Made by a program: the position numbers and the translations under genes | Notes under the pieces: generated by a model | Seen by the model: only the letters and a program-made list of their open reading frames with translations | What the model was told of the DNA's origin: nothing | Databases searched by the model: none | Origin: Thiorhodovibrio frisius | Lineage (GTDB): Bacteria > Pseudomonadota > Gammaproteobacteria > Chromatiales > Chromatiaceae | Length of the DNA stretch: 64,000 nt | NCBI RefSeq assembly: GCF_033954835.1 | Contig: NZ_CP121471.1 | Location: 1,668,501 to 1,732,500, forward strand | Direction of reading: 5' to 3' | Part shown: piece after piece, positions 1 through 8,884 of the stretch | Position numbering within the stretch: position 1 is the stretch's first letter | Layout: every line of letters begins with the position of its first letter

Positions 1-2
1 AT

Positions 3-584
3 CAGTTCTTGTTGCAGCCGGCGGCCGAGAATTCGATGGTCACGAATCCCGGTGGCGACCTGTCGCTGCGCGCGGAGCTGACGCGACTGCCCTTCGCCTC
101 CGATAGCCTGGATGCCGTGGTGCTGCCGCACAGTCTGGACTTCTCGCCCGATCCGCACCGGGTGCTGCGCGAAGTGGAGCGGGTGCTGATTGCCGATGGA
201 CGAGTGTTTCTGTTCGGTTTCAATCCGCTTAGCACCTGGGGCGTGCGACGGGTATGGCCGCGACGGCGCGGTGTCGTGCCTTGGTGCGGTTCGCGGCTGA
301 CGCTGTTTCGCGTCTGCGACTGGCTTAAGCTGATCGGCTTTCATGTGGAGGTTCGGCGCATGCTGGTTTTTCGCCCCCCCTGGCGGCGCGCTTTTACCAC
401 GCGGCTGGACTGGGTCGATGCGCTCGGCAGCCGGTATTGGCCGGTGTTTGGTGGCGTTTACGCGGTGCGCGCGGTCAAACGGCTGTCGGCGGTGACACCG
501 CTGCGCTCGAGTTGGAAACCACGACCGTCGTTGCTGCCGGGTCGAGCGGTCAAGCCCACGGCTCGGGAGTCCAGTTATGACTAA
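3..584 (+). CDS. Class I SAM-dependent methyltransferase, 5' truncated by window edge
   Basis: The frame is open to the left edge, so only the C-terminal part is present. The stretch [19 protein letters not shown] followed by [11 protein letters not shown] is the post-motif region of Methyltransf_11-type class I methyltransferases: acidic loop, hydrophobic strand, then the helix carrying the conserved xxLREVxRVL. A second strand [11 protein letters not shown] follows. The stop overlaps the rnhA start by 8 bases, implying translational coupling. A YafS-like methyltransferase beside rnhA is a common gammaproteobacterial arrangement. The substrate cannot be told from the sequence. Confidence 0.8.
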   Translation, partial: QFLLQPAAENSMVTNPGGDLSLRAELTRLPFASDSLDAVVLPHSLDFSPDPHRVLREVERVLIADGRVFLFGFNPLSTWGVRRVWPRRRGVVPWCGSRLTLFRVCDWLKLIGFHVEVRRMLVFRPPWRRAFTTRLDWVDALGSRYWPVFGGVYAVRAVKRLSAVTPLRSSWKPRPSLLPGRAVKPTARESSYD

Positions 585-1044
585 AGCGGTCGAGATCTTT
601 ACTGACGGGGCCTGCAAGAAGAACCCTGGGCCGGGCGGTTGGGGCGCCTTGCTGCGCGCGGGTGAGCACCAGAAAGAACTCTGTGGTGGGGAGCCCATGA
701 CCACCAACAATCGCATGGAACTCATGGCGGTGATCCAGGCGCTGGAGGCGCTCAAGCGCCCAAGCGAGGTGGTCATCACGGTCGATTCGCGCTACGTCCA
801 GGATGGGGTGGAGCGCTGGATGGCCAACTGGAAGCGCAATGGCTGGCTGACCAAGGCGCGCGAGCCGGTCAAGAATCAGGACCTGTGGCAGCGCCTCGAC
901 CGCGCGCTGACCGGGCATCGGGTGCGTTGGCAATGGGTGCGCGGGCACAGTGGCCACCCCGGGAACGAAACCGCCGACAGGCTCGCCAATCGTGGCATTG
1001 CCGAGATGGACAAAAAGGCCAAGATGGCAAAGAAAACAGGGTAG
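577..1044 (+). CDS. rnhA: Ribonuclease HI
   Basis: This 155-residue protein is the usual length for bacterial RNase HI, which cleaves the RNA strand of RNA/DNA hybrids using two metal ions. The catalytic carboxylates sit at the same positions as in the E. coli enzyme: D10 (IFTDGAC), E48 (NNRMELMA), D70 (TVDSRYV) and D134 (NETADRLAN), with H124 in RGHSGHPGN. The basic handle region [16 protein letters not shown], used for substrate binding, is intact. The start lies inside the preceding methyltransferase gene. dnaQ follows 86 bases downstream on the same strand, whereas in E. coli rnhA and dnaQ are divergent. The C-terminus carries a short Lys-rich extension. Confidence 0.97.
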   Translation: MTKAVEIFTDGACKKNPGPGGWGALLRAGEHQKELCGGEPMTTNNRMELMAVIQALEALKRPSEVVITVDSRYVQDGVERWMANWKRNGWLTKAREPVKNQDLWQRLDRALTGHRVRWQWVRGHSGHPGNETADRLANRGIAEMDKKAKMAKKTG

Positions 1045-1130
1045 ACCGAAACCTCTTGAGATTTTGGCTCGTTTTGGGCCGCCACCCGACCTAAAACCGA
1101 AAACCATTGATGTCATTGGTATAAGACAGC

Positions 1131-1853
1131 ATGCGACAGATCGTACTGGACACCGAAACCACCGGCCTAGAGCCGAGCCAAGGCCATCGCATTATTGAGA
1201 TTGGCTGTGTCGAGCTAGTTGATCGACGCCTCACGCGCAGCTCATTTCACCAGTATCTGCAACCGGACCGGCAGGTGGAGGAGGGCGCGGTTCAGGTGCA
1301 CGGGATTTCCGATGAATTTCTCGCCGACAAGCCGCGCTTTGGCGATGTGGCCGAGCAATTTCTGGACTACATCGGTGGTGCCCAGCTCATTATCCATAAC
1401 GCCGATTTCGACCTTGGCTTTCTGAATCACGAGCTGCGCTTGTGGCGCAAGGGCGCAGCTAGCCTCGAGAGCCAGTGCGAGGTGATCGACACCCTGAAGC
1501 TAGCTCGCAGCCGCCATCCTGGTCAGCGCAATAGCCTGGATGCCCTGTGCAAGCGCTATCACATCGACAACACCAGGCGCGATCTGCACGGTGCTCTGCT
1601 CGACGCCGAGATTCTGGCCGAAGTGTACCTGGCCATGACCGGCGGTCAGGCCAGTCTGGAGCTGGACGTGCAGCCGGCGCGCCAGCGTGACGGGCAGGGC
1701 GCTCAGGCGGCGCGGGTGCTATTAAAGGACCGCCCGCCACTGGCTGTTATTCGCGCGACCGAGGTCGAGATCGACGCCCATCGGCAGCGGCTGGCGGCCA
1801 TCGACAAAGCCAGTGAGGGGCGCTGTGTGTGGTTGCGCCAGAGCGATGCCTGA
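1131..1853 (+). CDS. dnaQ: DNA polymerase III epsilon subunit, 3'-5' proofreading exonuclease
   Basis: DEDDh-family exonuclease of 240 residues. Exo I is visible as DTETTGLE near residue 7, Exo II as HNADFDLGFLNHE (the Asp near residue 90), and Exo III as LHGALLDAEILAEVYLAMT, with the catalytic His and Asp. In the DnaQ family it proofreads the Pol III core together with alpha and theta. The C-terminal third contains the variable linker and alpha-binding tail. The gene follows rnhA in the same direction and may be cotranscribed with it. Length and motif order are normal for gammaproteobacterial DnaQ. Confidence 0.96.
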   Translation: MRQIVLDTETTGLEPSQGHRIIEIGCVELVDRRLTRSSFHQYLQPDRQVEEGAVQVHGISDEFLADKPRFGDVAEQFLDYIGGAQLIIHNADFDLGFLNHELRLWRKGAASLESQCEVIDTLKLARSRHPGQRNSLDALCKRYHIDNTRRDLHGALLDAEILAEVYLAMTGGQASLELDVQPARQRDGQGAQAARVLLKDRPPLAVIRATEVEIDAHRQRLAAIDKASEGRCVWLRQSDA

Positions 1854-1917
1854 TGGGCTAAAGCCGGGGAGGGATCAGTCTCCGCCCGGCTTGCGAGGCA
1901 CAAGGGCCGGGGCGGTT

Positions 1918-3426
1918 TTAGCCAGTAGTCGCGGACACCAAACCTGCCGGCAGCTTAAAGGTCCCGAAATTGATGATGAAGTGGCAGAGAATGGACGCGA
2001 AGTAACCCGCCGCGATATAGGGCATCCACTTCAGATGGCCAAAGAAGGTATACATCCCTTTGGACTGGCCCATCAGTGCCACGCCAGCGGCAGAACCAAT
2101 CGATAGCAAGCTGCCGCCCACTCCGGCCGTGAGCGTCACCAGCAGCCACTGGCCCTGGCTCATGTCCGGGTTCATGGTCAGCACTGCAAACATGACCGGG
2201 ATATTATCGACGATGGCGGACAGAATGCCGATCAGGGTATTGGCAATGGTCGGCCCCATGCCGTCATAGGCAACATGGGAGACCAGTTCCAGATAGCCGA
2301 TAAAGCCCAGCGCGCCGACGCATAGAATCACGCCGTAGAAGAACATCAGGGTGTCCCACTCCGCGCGTGCCACTTTATTGAAAATGTTAAAGGGCATGCT
2401 GTCTTCGATGTTGCCCGCTCGCACCGTTGACATCTCTCCGGTCATGTTCAGGTAGTAGCTGAAGAAGCTCAGATAGGCCAGGCCAGTCATCATGCCCAGC
2501 ACCGGCGGCAGGTGGTAGTAATTGTGAAAGCTCACCGCCGTGCCAATGGTGGCAATAAACAAAAGCACCACCCGGATTGCGCCGCGTTTCATGCGCACGC
2601 GCTCATTGCTTGGCGGTGGCTTGATGTCGGGGATTTCCTTGTGCATGAACCAGGCTGGCACCGCAAAGCTCACCAGCGAGGGGATGAACAGCCGGAAGAA
2701 GGTCTCGAAATGCAGCAGGCCCTTCTGCCACACCATCAGGGTGGTGATATCGCCGAATGGGCTGAAGGCGCCGCCTGCGTTAGCCGCGATTACGATATTG
2801 ATGCAGGCGAGCCCGACAAATTTGGGACTGTCGGCACCGACCGCCATCACGACCGCGCACATCAGCAGCGCCGTGGTCAGATTATCGGCCACCGGGGAGA
2901 TAAAAAAGGCCAGGAAGCCTGTCATCCAGAACAGGGTGCGGTAGCCGAACCCCATGCGCAGCAGCCAGGAGCGCAGGGCATCGAAGACCAGGCGCTCCTC
3001 CATGGTATTGATGTAAGTCATGGCCGCGAGCAGGAACAGAAACAGCTCCCCAAACTCCATGATGTTATGCCGCACCGCTTCGGCCGCCGCGTGCGGGCTG
3101 CCGTGATGGGTGGAGTAATAATAGGCGATCAGCAGCCAGATCGCGCCTGCCGCCAGCATGACCGGCTTGGACTTGCGCAGATGGGTGAATTCCTCGGTCA
3201 TCACCAGGCCATAGGCGACGACAAAGATCAAAAGTGAGGTAAATCCTACCCAGGTGGTGGTTAGATTCAGATGTGCAGCGCCGCCTTCAGAGGCCAGCAG
3301 ACTGCCCGAGAAAAGCAGTAACAGCGTTCCAAGCAGCGCAGTGCTGATGCCGAGGGTCGTGCGGCCAATGACAATGGAGGGCAAGGCCGGGAGGGACCGG
3401 AGTGGCCGATTGCGAAGATCGTGCAT
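1918..3426 (-). CDS. nhaD: NhaD-type Na+/H+ antiporter
   Basis: Polytopic membrane protein of about 502 residues, matching the NhaD branch of the ion transporter superfamily. The N-terminus is signal-like (a hydrophobic run ending SGSLLASEG), then LTTTWVGFTSLLIFVVAYGLVM and many further membrane segments. Family-typical stretches include ISPVADNLTTALLMC, ANAGGAFSPFGDITTLMVW and SAIVDNIPVMFAV. NhaD proteins exchange Na+ or Li+ for H+ at neutral to alkaline pH, mostly in halophilic or marine bacteria. I place the start at 3426 because AGGA lies 9 bases upstream; the frame stays open to an ATG at 3534, which would add 36 unlikely residues. The gene converges on dnaQ. Confidence 0.92.
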   Translation of the reverse strand: MHDLRNRPLRSLPALPSIVIGRTTLGISTALLGTLLLLFSGSLLASEGGAAHLNLTTTWVGFTSLLIFVVAYGLVMTEEFTHLRKSKPVMLAAGAIWLLIAYYYSTHHGSPHAAAEAVRHNIMEFGELFLFLLAAMTYINTMEERLVFDALRSWLLRMGFGYRTLFWMTGFLAFFISPVADNLTTALLMCAVVMAVGADSPKFVGLACINIVIAANAGGAFSPFGDITTLMVWQKGLLHFETFFRLFIPSLVSFAVPAWFMHKEIPDIKPPPSNERVRMKRGAIRVVLLFIATIGTAVSFHNYYHLPPVLGMMTGLAYLSFFSYYLNMTGEMSTVRAGNIEDSMPFNIFNKVARAEWDTLMFFYGVILCVGALGFIGYLELVSHVAYDGMGPTIANTLIGILSAIVDNIPVMFAVLTMNPDMSQGQWLLVTLTAGVGGSLLSIGSAAGVALMGQSKGMYTFFGHLKWMPYIAAGYFASILCHFIINFGTFKLPAGLVSATTG

Positions 3427-3677
3427 GACGGGAAATCCTGAAAAAGACAGCAGGTGCGGGACAGGCGGCTGATTGCAAACCAGCCCCAAGGGCAAAAAAG
3501 CGCTAAGGATGTCGCGATTGCGCCGCCGATGCAAGACAGTGCTGACCGGATCGCCACTGCGCGCCTGAGAGTTGATAGGGCATTCTGTTGTGACTGATGC
3601 TGTTTTAGTGCCTTGACAGTCAGAGGCTGATATATCGAAACCCTTTTATATTTCAGCGCGTTCTGGGCCACTCGAGC

Positions 3678-4436
3678 TCAGTTGCTCTCCCGTCGGCTAG
3701 CCCGATTTTGCGCAACGCCCGCGAGGGTCTCGAGTCGCGCCATGTCAAGCACCTGCACATGCTTGCGGTCGACATCCAGCAGGCGCTCGTCCTGAAAGCG
3801 GGTAAATAGTCGGCTAACGGTCTCGACCGCCAGCCCCAAGTAATTGCCAATCTCATGCCGCGACATGCTGAGGTGAAAATCCGTTGTCGACAGGCCGCGC
3901 TTACCAAATCGTTGCGACAAGCTCACCAGAAAAGAGGCAAGGCGCTCCTCGGCATTGCGTTTGCCAAGCAGCATCAGGAGTTCGGATTCCTCGACAATTT
4001 CCTTGCTCAGTAGCCGGTAGAGCTGATGTTGCAGTGAGGGCAGGGTGGCTGCCAACTCCTCGAGCCGGCGGAAGGGGATCTCGCAGATCGCCGAGGTCTC
4101 AAGCACCCGAGCCGAGCAGGAGTGAAAATCCTGATCGATGGCATCCAGACCGACGATCTCGCCGGGCAGGTGAAAGCCGAGCACTTGCTCGCCGCCCTCG
4201 GAGCTTGGGGTATAGGTCTTGACCGATCCGGTCTTGACGACAAAGAGCGATTGAAAACGCTCACCGCCGGAAAACAGATGCTCGCCGCGATGCAGCGGTC
4301 GCGAGCGCTTGATGATGCTCTCCAGCTTCTCGACATCCTCGCTCGACAGGCCCATCGGCAGACAAAGGGCGTTGAGCGAGCAACTGCGGCAAGCAACCCG
4401 GATATTTTCGAAAGAGATGATTTTGTCCTGACTCAA
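3678..4436 (-). CDS. fnr: FNR-type Crp/Fnr family oxygen-responsive transcription regulator
   Basis: Crp-fold regulator with a cyclic-nucleotide-type beta roll and a C-terminal winged helix. It has the four cysteines expected for an oxygen-labile [4Fe-4S] cluster: CRSCSLNALC near the N-terminus, and the Cys in LETSAICEIPF 102 residues after the first, the same interval as E. coli FNR. The recognition helix EIGNYLGLAVETVSRLFTRF has the E..SR signature of FNR, predicting binding to TTGATnnnnATCAA. Two starts are possible. TTG at 4436 has GGAG 9 bases upstream and leaves a good FNR-type box in the promoter. ATG at 4481 has no purine-rich site and overlaps that box. I chose 4436, but the longer form cannot be excluded. 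Confidence 0.93.
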   Translation of the reverse strand: MSQDKIISFENIRVACRSCSLNALCLPMGLSSEDVEKLESIIKRSRPLHRGEHLFSGGERFQSLFVVKTGSVKTYTPSSEGGEQVLGFHLPGEIVGLDAIDQDFHSCSARVLETSAICEIPFRRLEELAATLPSLQHQLYRLLSKEIVEESELLMLLGKRNAEERLASFLVSLSQRFGKRGLSTTDFHLSMSRHEIGNYLGLAVETVSRLFTRFQDERLLDVDRKHVQVLDMARLETLAGVAQNRASRRESN

Positions 4437-4480
4437 GGTGCTCCACTCCGTTTGGTTTTTTTGCCATTTTGCAGCTGTCA

Positions 4481-4494
4481 TTGACGGAGATCAA
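4481..4494. promoter_or_regulatory. FNR-box-like operator upstream of fnr
   Basis: TTGACGGAGATCAA matches the consensus TTGATnnnnATCAA at 9 of the 10 specified bases. It sits 45 bases ahead of the TTG start proposed for fnr, or directly abuts the alternative ATG. The placement suggests autoregulation. Whether it activates or represses depends on the transcription start, which cannot be seen. Confidence 0.55.
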
Positions 4495-4561
4495 GAGACG
4501 TGATGCATAAGGCGAATCCTGAGGGTGATTTGTCAAGGTCAACAGGGAATCGAGCGGGCAC

Positions 4562-4592
4562 AAAAAAGCCGCGCCTTGATTAGGCGCGGCTT
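4562..4592 (-). terminator. Intrinsic terminator after the sulfur-globule-like gene
   Basis: A perfect 10-bp GC-rich stem (4566-4575 pairing with 4583-4592, 7-base loop) is followed on the minus strand by six T residues at 4567-4562. This is a canonical Rho-independent terminator about 70 bases after the stop of the gene ending at 4660. Confidence 0.88.
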
Positions 4593-4595
4593 GGT

Positions 4596-4618
4596 GCTCA
4601 GGCACTTGTTGCCTGAGC
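4596..4618. repeat. 9-bp perfect inverted repeat next to the terminator
   Basis: GCTCAGGCA and its reverse complement TGCCTGAGC are separated by 5 bases. The hairpin lies between the end of the sulfur-globule-like gene and its terminator. It could be an extra transcript 3'-end hairpin or a transcript-protecting stem. Confidence 0.55.
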
Positions 4619-4659
4619 GGTCTGCTTAAGGAGCTAAGAAGCAGACTGTCCGAGTCCGA

Positions 4660-5061
4660 TTATTGGGACTCGCCACCGGCGGGCGGAGCCGGGGGAGCCG
4701 GCGGCGCGCCATAGGGAGCACCATAAGGAGCTGGAGGTGCGTAGCCGTAACCCGGATAGCCATAACCCGGATAGCCATAGCCATAACCCGGGTAGCCATA
4801 ACCCTGGTTGTAGTAGTTATTACCGTAGCCATAGCCGCGACCCTGACCACGGCCCTGACCACGACCACCGCCTGACATGCCAAAGTTGAAGTCGCCATAG
4901 CCGTCGCCAAACATGTCGCCGACGCCGTCACCCCAGCCGTTGTTGTTGTAACCGCCGGGACCGCCCCAGCCGCCTGGTCCCCAGGCCTGCGCCGAGCTCA
5001 TCGAGAAAGCAGCAGCGCCAGCGATGGCGGCAACACCGAGAATTTTGGAAAATTTCGTCAT
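4660..5061 (-). CDS. Sulfur-globule-type Gly/Tyr/Pro-rich extracytoplasmic protein
   Basis: A 133-residue precursor with a clear signal peptide ([19 protein letters not shown], cleavage after SSAQA). The mature part starts [20 protein letters not shown] and continues [19 protein letters not shown], a signature I associate with the sulfur globule protein family of purple sulfur bacteria. In Allochromatium Sgp proteins coat intracellular but topologically periplasmic sulfur droplets. The rest is low complexity: repeats of YGYPG and then Ala/Pro. AGGAGAG lies just ahead of the ATG and a strong terminator follows. The family assignment rests on composition and remembered motif, so another structural Gly-rich envelope protein is possible. 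Confidence 0.72.
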   Translation of the reverse strand: MTKFSKILGVAAIAGAAAFSMSSAQAWGPGGWGGPGGYNNNGWGDGVGDMFGDGYGDFNFGMSGGGRGQGRGQGRGYGYGNNYYNQGYGYPGYGYGYPGYGYPGYGYAPPAPYGAPYGAPPAPPAPPAGGESQ

Positions 5062-5774
5062 CGTCTCTCTCCTGAATGGTTACGTCTTGCGGGTAAGCGG
5101 TTTTATGTCATTTACTTAAAAACACAATGCCTGCTCCGAATCAGAGCGGGTCTACCCATTTGGGTCGGGCCAATCGGGCCGGACCAGGCTCGTTAATATT
5201 CGGCCGGTTTCGCGCCGAATCAAGAGTCCAATAAAACTGTCCGACCGCTCCTGCGGCCCCGACTCGTGCATTCGCAGAAGCGAATGGCTGGCCAGTATAG
5301 GTGCAGATTCCGCGCTTGTGAAGTAGCGAAAGAACGCCTTCGGCACGATTTGACAAGGGGAATTGTCATTACGGCTTGCGGGCGGTCTTTTAGCAACTCT
5401 AGCAACGGCAGGCTTCGCTGCCAGCCTGTGCCGCAATTTGACGCGGGTTCGGGAAGCGTCTTCGCTCGGGTGAAAAATGCTCTGTGTCCCAGATGGCGGC
5501 CAGATGGAGCCAGATAGTGGCCGGATACAATGGGTATTTTGTCCTTGCTTTTCCGCTGCATTCGCGTATGGTGTCCGCTCAGATGCAGCGCCCTCCGGTC
5601 GGCGCGCCCGGTCTCAAGGCTTGTTTGGTTTACCGCCGCTCCTTGACTACCTAATCAAGATTGCCCATCAGGGGCCTTAGGCCCTCCCGCTCTTACCCCA
5701 CCGCCTAGACCGGCCCAGCCTGAATCCCTGGGTAGGCCAACCCAGTACCTTCCCCGGGAACTTCAGGAGTCTCT
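5062..5774. other. 713-bp intergenic region, no gene recognised
   Basis: No reading frame here resembles a known protein and none has a convincing ribosome site. It holds the divergent promoter regions of the sulfur-globule-like gene and rhlE. The roughly 250 bases before rhlE contain several short GC-rich inverted repeats and could be a structured 5' leader, as is common for cold-inducible helicase genes. That last point is inference. Confidence 0.5.
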
Positions 5775-7091
5775 ATGTCCTTTTCCGATCTCGGCCTGTC
5801 GGCCAAATTGCTGCGCGCCGTGACGGCGCGGGGCTACACCGAGCCCACCCCCATTCAGAACCAGGCTATCCCCGCCATTCTTGCAGGTCGTGATGTGATG
5901 GCCGGCGCTCAGACGGGCACAGGCAAAACCGCCGCTTTCACCTTGCCGCTGTTGCAACGCCTGAGCCAGAGCGGCCAACAAGCCAGCGCGCGTTCGCCGC
6001 AACCCCGTGCTCTGGTGCTGACGCCGACCCGCGAGCTGGCTGCGCAGGTGGGTGAGAGCGTCAGTGCTTATGGCCAGTATCTGCCGCTGCGCGCCTTGCA
6101 GATTTTTGGCGGTGTTGGCATGGGGCCGCAAATCACCGCCTTGCGCCGGGGCGTCGATATCCTGGTCGCCACACCAGGGCGCCTGCTTGACCACGTCGGT
6201 CAGGGTAATCTGGACTTGGGCCATGTCGAACTGCTGGTGCTTGATGAGGCCGACCGCATGCTCGATATGGGCTTCATGCCGGCCATCCGCCGGGTGCTGA
6301 AGCTGCTGCCGGCTCGGCGTCAGAATTTATTGTTCTCGGCAACCTATTCGCGCGACATCGAGCAGCTTGCTACTGGCCTGCTGAACGACCCGCTGCGCAT
6401 TGAGGTCGCTCGCCGCAACACCGCCGCCGAGACGGTGCGGCAACTTGCGCACCCGGTCGAGCGTGGCCATAAGCGCGCGTTGCTCTCGCACCTGATTGCC
6501 AGCGGCGGCTGGGACCAGACACTGGTCTTTACTCGCACCAAGCATGGCGCCAATCGACTCGCGCAGCAGCTCGAACGCGATGGCATCAGCGCCGCCGCCA
6601 TTCATGGTAATAAGAGTCAGAGCGCGCGCACCCGCGCCCTGGCCGATTTCAAACGCGGGGCCGTGCGCACCCTGGTCGCCACCGACATTGCCGCGCGCGG
6701 GCTCGACATCGAACGCCTGCCGCATGTGGTGAACTTCGAGCTGCCGAATGTGGCTGAGGATTACGTGCACCGCATTGGCCGCACTGGTCGTGCCGGAGAG
6801 AGCGGCACCGCCGTCTCTTTGGTTAGCCCCGAGGAAGGCTCGCTGCTCGCTGGCATTGAGCGCCTGTTGGGCCGTCGCATCGAAAGCCAGGCCATCCCCG
6901 GCTTTTCTGATCGCAAAGCTACTCCCGCCAGCGCGGATGATGGCGCAGACACCCGCTCGCGCACCAAGGGCTCGCGCCCGCCACGTTCGGCGTCGCCCAA
7001 TGGCGGCTCCGCTCGGGCACATCGCCAGACGCTGCCGGGTGCACGCGGGCGGAAAACGTCCCGGGCTAGCGGTCCCCGCGCCGCGCGTTAA
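5775..7091 (+). CDS. rhlE: ATP-dependent DEAD-box RNA helicase, RhlE type
   Basis: Both RecA-like helicase domains are present in 438 residues. Q motif: [10 protein letters not shown] near residue 25. Motif I: AQTGTGKT at 45-52. Ia: [14 protein letters not shown] at 157-160 in [18 protein letters not shown] at 188-190. Motif [12 protein letters not shown] near residue 335. After about residue 370 comes a basic, Ser/Arg/Pro-rich tail likely to bind RNA non-specifically. RhlE-type helicases remodel rRNA precursors and mRNA structures, often in the cold. AGGAG sits 6-10 bases before the ATG. The small RRM protein gene follows, giving a plausible RNA-metabolism pair. Confidence 0.94.
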   Translation: MSFSDLGLSAKLLRAVTARGYTEPTPIQNQAIPAILAGRDVMAGAQTGTGKTAAFTLPLLQRLSQSGQQASARSPQPRALVLTPTRELAAQVGESVSAYGQYLPLRALQIFGGVGMGPQITALRRGVDILVATPGRLLDHVGQGNLDLGHVELLVLDEADRMLDMGFMPAIRRVLKLLPARRQNLLFSATYSRDIEQLATGLLNDPLRIEVARRNTAAETVRQLAHPVERGHKRALLSHLIASGGWDQTLVFTRTKHGANRLAQQLERDGISAAAIHGNKSQSARTRALADFKRGAVRTLVATDIAARGLDIERLPHVVNFELPNVAEDYVHRIGRTGRAGESGTAVSLVSPEEGSLLAGIERLLGRRIESQAIPGFSDRKATPASADDGADTRSRTKGSRPPRSASPNGGSARAHRQTLPGARGRKTSRASGPRAAR

Positions 7092-7220
7092 CAGCCCGTT
7101 ATTCGAACAGTCGCGGCCATCCGCAATGGATTGGTCGCACACTCTTCATCCAGGCCGCGCATCGCCTGGTTGGAGTCTTCTTAGGTTGATGCGCAATGTC
7201 CCTTAGAGAGAAAGCGATAG

Positions 7221-7505
7221 ATGAATATTTACGTTGGCAACCTGGCCTATGGCGTCACCCAAGACGAACTCCGCGACACCTTTGCCGCCTATGGTCAAGT
7301 GGAAAGCGCCAATTTGATCACTGACAAATTCACCGGTGATTCCAAAGGTTTTGGCTTCGTTGAGATGCCGAACAATTCCGAAGCTGATACCGCGATCAAA
7401 GCCCTGAACGAAACTCCTTTGAAAGGTCGCCCATTGCGCGTCAATCAGGCCAAGCCGCGCAGCGACCGTCCCGCACGTGGCGGTGGCGGCGGCGCGCGCT
7501 GGTAA
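7221..7505 (+). CDS. Small RRM-domain RNA-binding protein
   Basis: A single RNA recognition motif fills almost all 94 residues: RNP2 is IYVGNLAYGV at the N-terminus and RNP1 is KGFGFVEM near residue 46. A short Arg/Gly tail (RPARGGGGGARW) follows. Such small glycine-tailed RRM proteins of cyanobacteria and proteobacteria are RNA chaperones, often cold-induced. The location 129 bases after rhlE supports a role in RNA remodelling. GAGAG lies upstream of the ATG. Two hairpins follow the stop. Confidence 0.93.
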   Translation: MNIYVGNLAYGVTQDELRDTFAAYGQVESANLITDKFTGDSKGFGFVEMPNNSEADTAIKALNETPLKGRPLRVNQAKPRSDRPARGGGGGARW

Positions 7506-7529
7506 GCACAAAACCAGCCAAAGCCCTCC

Positions 7530-7549
7530 AAAGCCCCCCTGCGGGCTTT
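7530..7549 (+). terminator. Probable terminator hairpin after the RRM gene
   Basis: AAAGCCC (7530-7536) pairs with GGGCTTT (7543-7549) around a 6-base loop, 25 bases after the RRM stop. The T tract is short, so termination may be weak or assisted by the next hairpin. Confidence 0.55.
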
Positions 7550-7583
7550 CCGCGAGCCATGGGTAAGCCCCCCTGGCTCGCGG
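7550..7583 (+). terminator. Second hairpin, 10-bp perfect stem
   Basis: CCGCGAGCCA (7550-7559) pairs perfectly with TGGCTCGCGG (7574-7583), followed by TCTTTCCCC. It directly abuts the previous hairpin, so the two form a tandem 3'-end structure. Confidence 0.5.
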
Positions 7584-7635
7584 TCTTTCCCCTCCGAGTT
7601 TCCCCATCCTCTGGCCCATCTTTTTGATCGGCGCC

Positions 7636-7833
7636 AAACTCCATGCCTGGCGTATGGCGCTCGACCCGATTGCGGCCGTTGCGCTTGGCCGCATACGTGG
7701 CCAGATCGGCGTGTTTGAGCAGTGCGCCCAAGTTGGGGCTGGTTTCATCCAACTCGACCACACCCAGGCTGATGGTCACCTGGAGTACCTGGCCGTGTCC
7801 ATTCCCACCCGACTTCCCCCCCTCCCTTCAGTC
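7636..7833 (-). pseudogene. Relic of a GGDEF (diguanylate cyclase) domain
   Basis: The minus strand encodes VTISLGVVELDETSP, then LLKHADLATYAAKRNGRNRV. This is the unmistakable C-terminal third of a GGDEF domain: TxSxG strand, then ADxAxYxAKxxGRNRV. The GG(D/E)EF active site and everything before it are missing. A TGA stop at 7828-7830 closes the frame upstream and the downstream residues are unrelated, so this is a dead fragment. Confidence 0.75.
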
Positions 7834-8176
7834 GGCCTCCACATCGATGAGGTCGACATATAGCCGTGCGCTAGCACGCAAAGGCTCTTTGTCGCATTCT
7901 GCAAGCAGACTGACCAGCACAAGCGGCACCTGTAGCGGTTCGACCAGAACCTTCGTCTCCTCGGCGACCCGATCACGGAATGAAAGCCAGAATGATGTCT
8001 GCCGGCAGGTTGCGGGTTTTCATTATCCAGCAGAGCCGCGACTGAGGGGCTCGGATCAGGCCATGGTTTAGGGGCGAGAAATAAGCTGAGCTTAAAGCTA
8101 AGGGTTTTGCGCCCATGGCAACATCGGGGTACGCCTTATGGCAGTAACGGGCAAGCTCGCGCATGCTTATTTGCAA
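7831..8176 (-). pseudogene. Possible frameshifted relic of unknown family
   Basis: Two minus-strand frames look protein-like and join around 7975 if one base is shifted. The first ends NLPADIILAF; the second continues FRDRVAEETKVLVEP, then VPLVLVSLLAECDKEPLRA and stops at 7828. No family is recognised. The stop is immediately followed in frame by the GGDEF relic, so both may derive from one decayed gene. Coding status is inferred from residue composition only. Confidence 0.28.
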
Positions 8177-8377
8177 GGGAGTGCGCCTGTTCGCAGTCGG
8201 TCAGCCGGACATGCGCCATGCAAGCCTCGCAATTTTGCCACGCCAGTTTCCCAATCAGATCGCTAATTAGTAGCGGGACAAATCTATTGCAAAGAACCCA
8301 GATAGCCGGGTTCGTCCTCACTCGGGCTGGTCTGCCATGCAGGCCGGAGTTCATTCACCGCAACAGGAGCATTTGTC

Positions 8378-8596
8378 ATGCGTTTTGATTACAAACAACC
8401 CAACATGGGTAATACCGATACCTTGATCCGCGCGATTGTCGGTGCACTCATGATCATCGCGGGATTTCTCGGTGGTGGCTGGATAGTCGCGGTGATTGGC
8501 GCGGTGGTGTTGACCACCGCTTATTTCCGCTTCTGCCCGGCCTACGCGCTTTTTGACTTCCGCTCCAACAAGAAAGCGGCGGCCGTGAGCAAATAG
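8378..8596 (+). CDS. DUF2892 (YgaP-like) small inner membrane protein
   Basis: A 72-residue protein with N-terminal NMGNTDTLIRAIVGALMII and a second hydrophobic segment ending CPAYALFDFRS. This is the DUF2892 signature: N(M/V)GxxDRxxR, then a C-P-x-Y turn. Two membrane segments (about residues 20-34 and 37-50) form a hairpin. The family is often fused or adjacent to rhodanese domains in sulfur metabolism, but no rhodanese is visible here. GGAG lies before the ATG. Confidence 0.88.
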   Translation: MRFDYKQPNMGNTDTLIRAIVGALMIIAGFLGGGWIVAVIGAVVLTTAYFRFCPAYALFDFRSNKKAAAVSK

Positions 8597-8640
8597 GTCA
8601 TCAGAACGCCAACCATAAGCCACAGTGAGAAGTGAGACTG

Positions 8641-8784
8641 ATGACTAAGCTATTTAGCCTAATGCTGTTGATTGCGATCACGGGGCTATCCGGCTGCAGC
8701 ACCATCGAAGGCGCGGGTAAAGATATCCAAAGTGGCGGCGAGTCCGTGAGCGATGCGGCGCGAAGCGTCAGAGGTGATATGTGA
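8641..8784 (+). CDS. Entericidin A/B-like small lipoprotein
   Basis: A 47-residue lipoprotein precursor. The signal ends LSGC (LITGLSGCSTIEGAGKDI by pattern), giving a lipidated Cys followed by STIEGAGKDIQSGGESVSD, matching the entericidin consensus of gammaproteobacteria. Entericidins are small cell-envelope lipoproteins linked to stress-related lysis. It lies 44 bases after the DUF2892 gene, and a weak 6-bp stem (8800-8805 with 8813-8818) follows. Confidence 0.85.
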   Translation: MTKLFSLMLLIAITGLSGCSTIEGAGKDIQSGGESVSDAARSVRGDM

Positions 8785-8884
8785 CGCATTAGAAATCGGA
8801 GGGCGTTGCGAGCGCCCTTGCGCCTTTACGTGAAGTCGACTTTTGGTTTTCCCCTAATCAATAAATTACCCGCGAGAAAATCCC

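Noticed and set aside
4740-4830. Repeated CATAACCCGGATAGC-like units as a separate repeat element
   Set aside because: They encode the YGYPG repeats of the sulfur-globule-like protein and need no other explanation.
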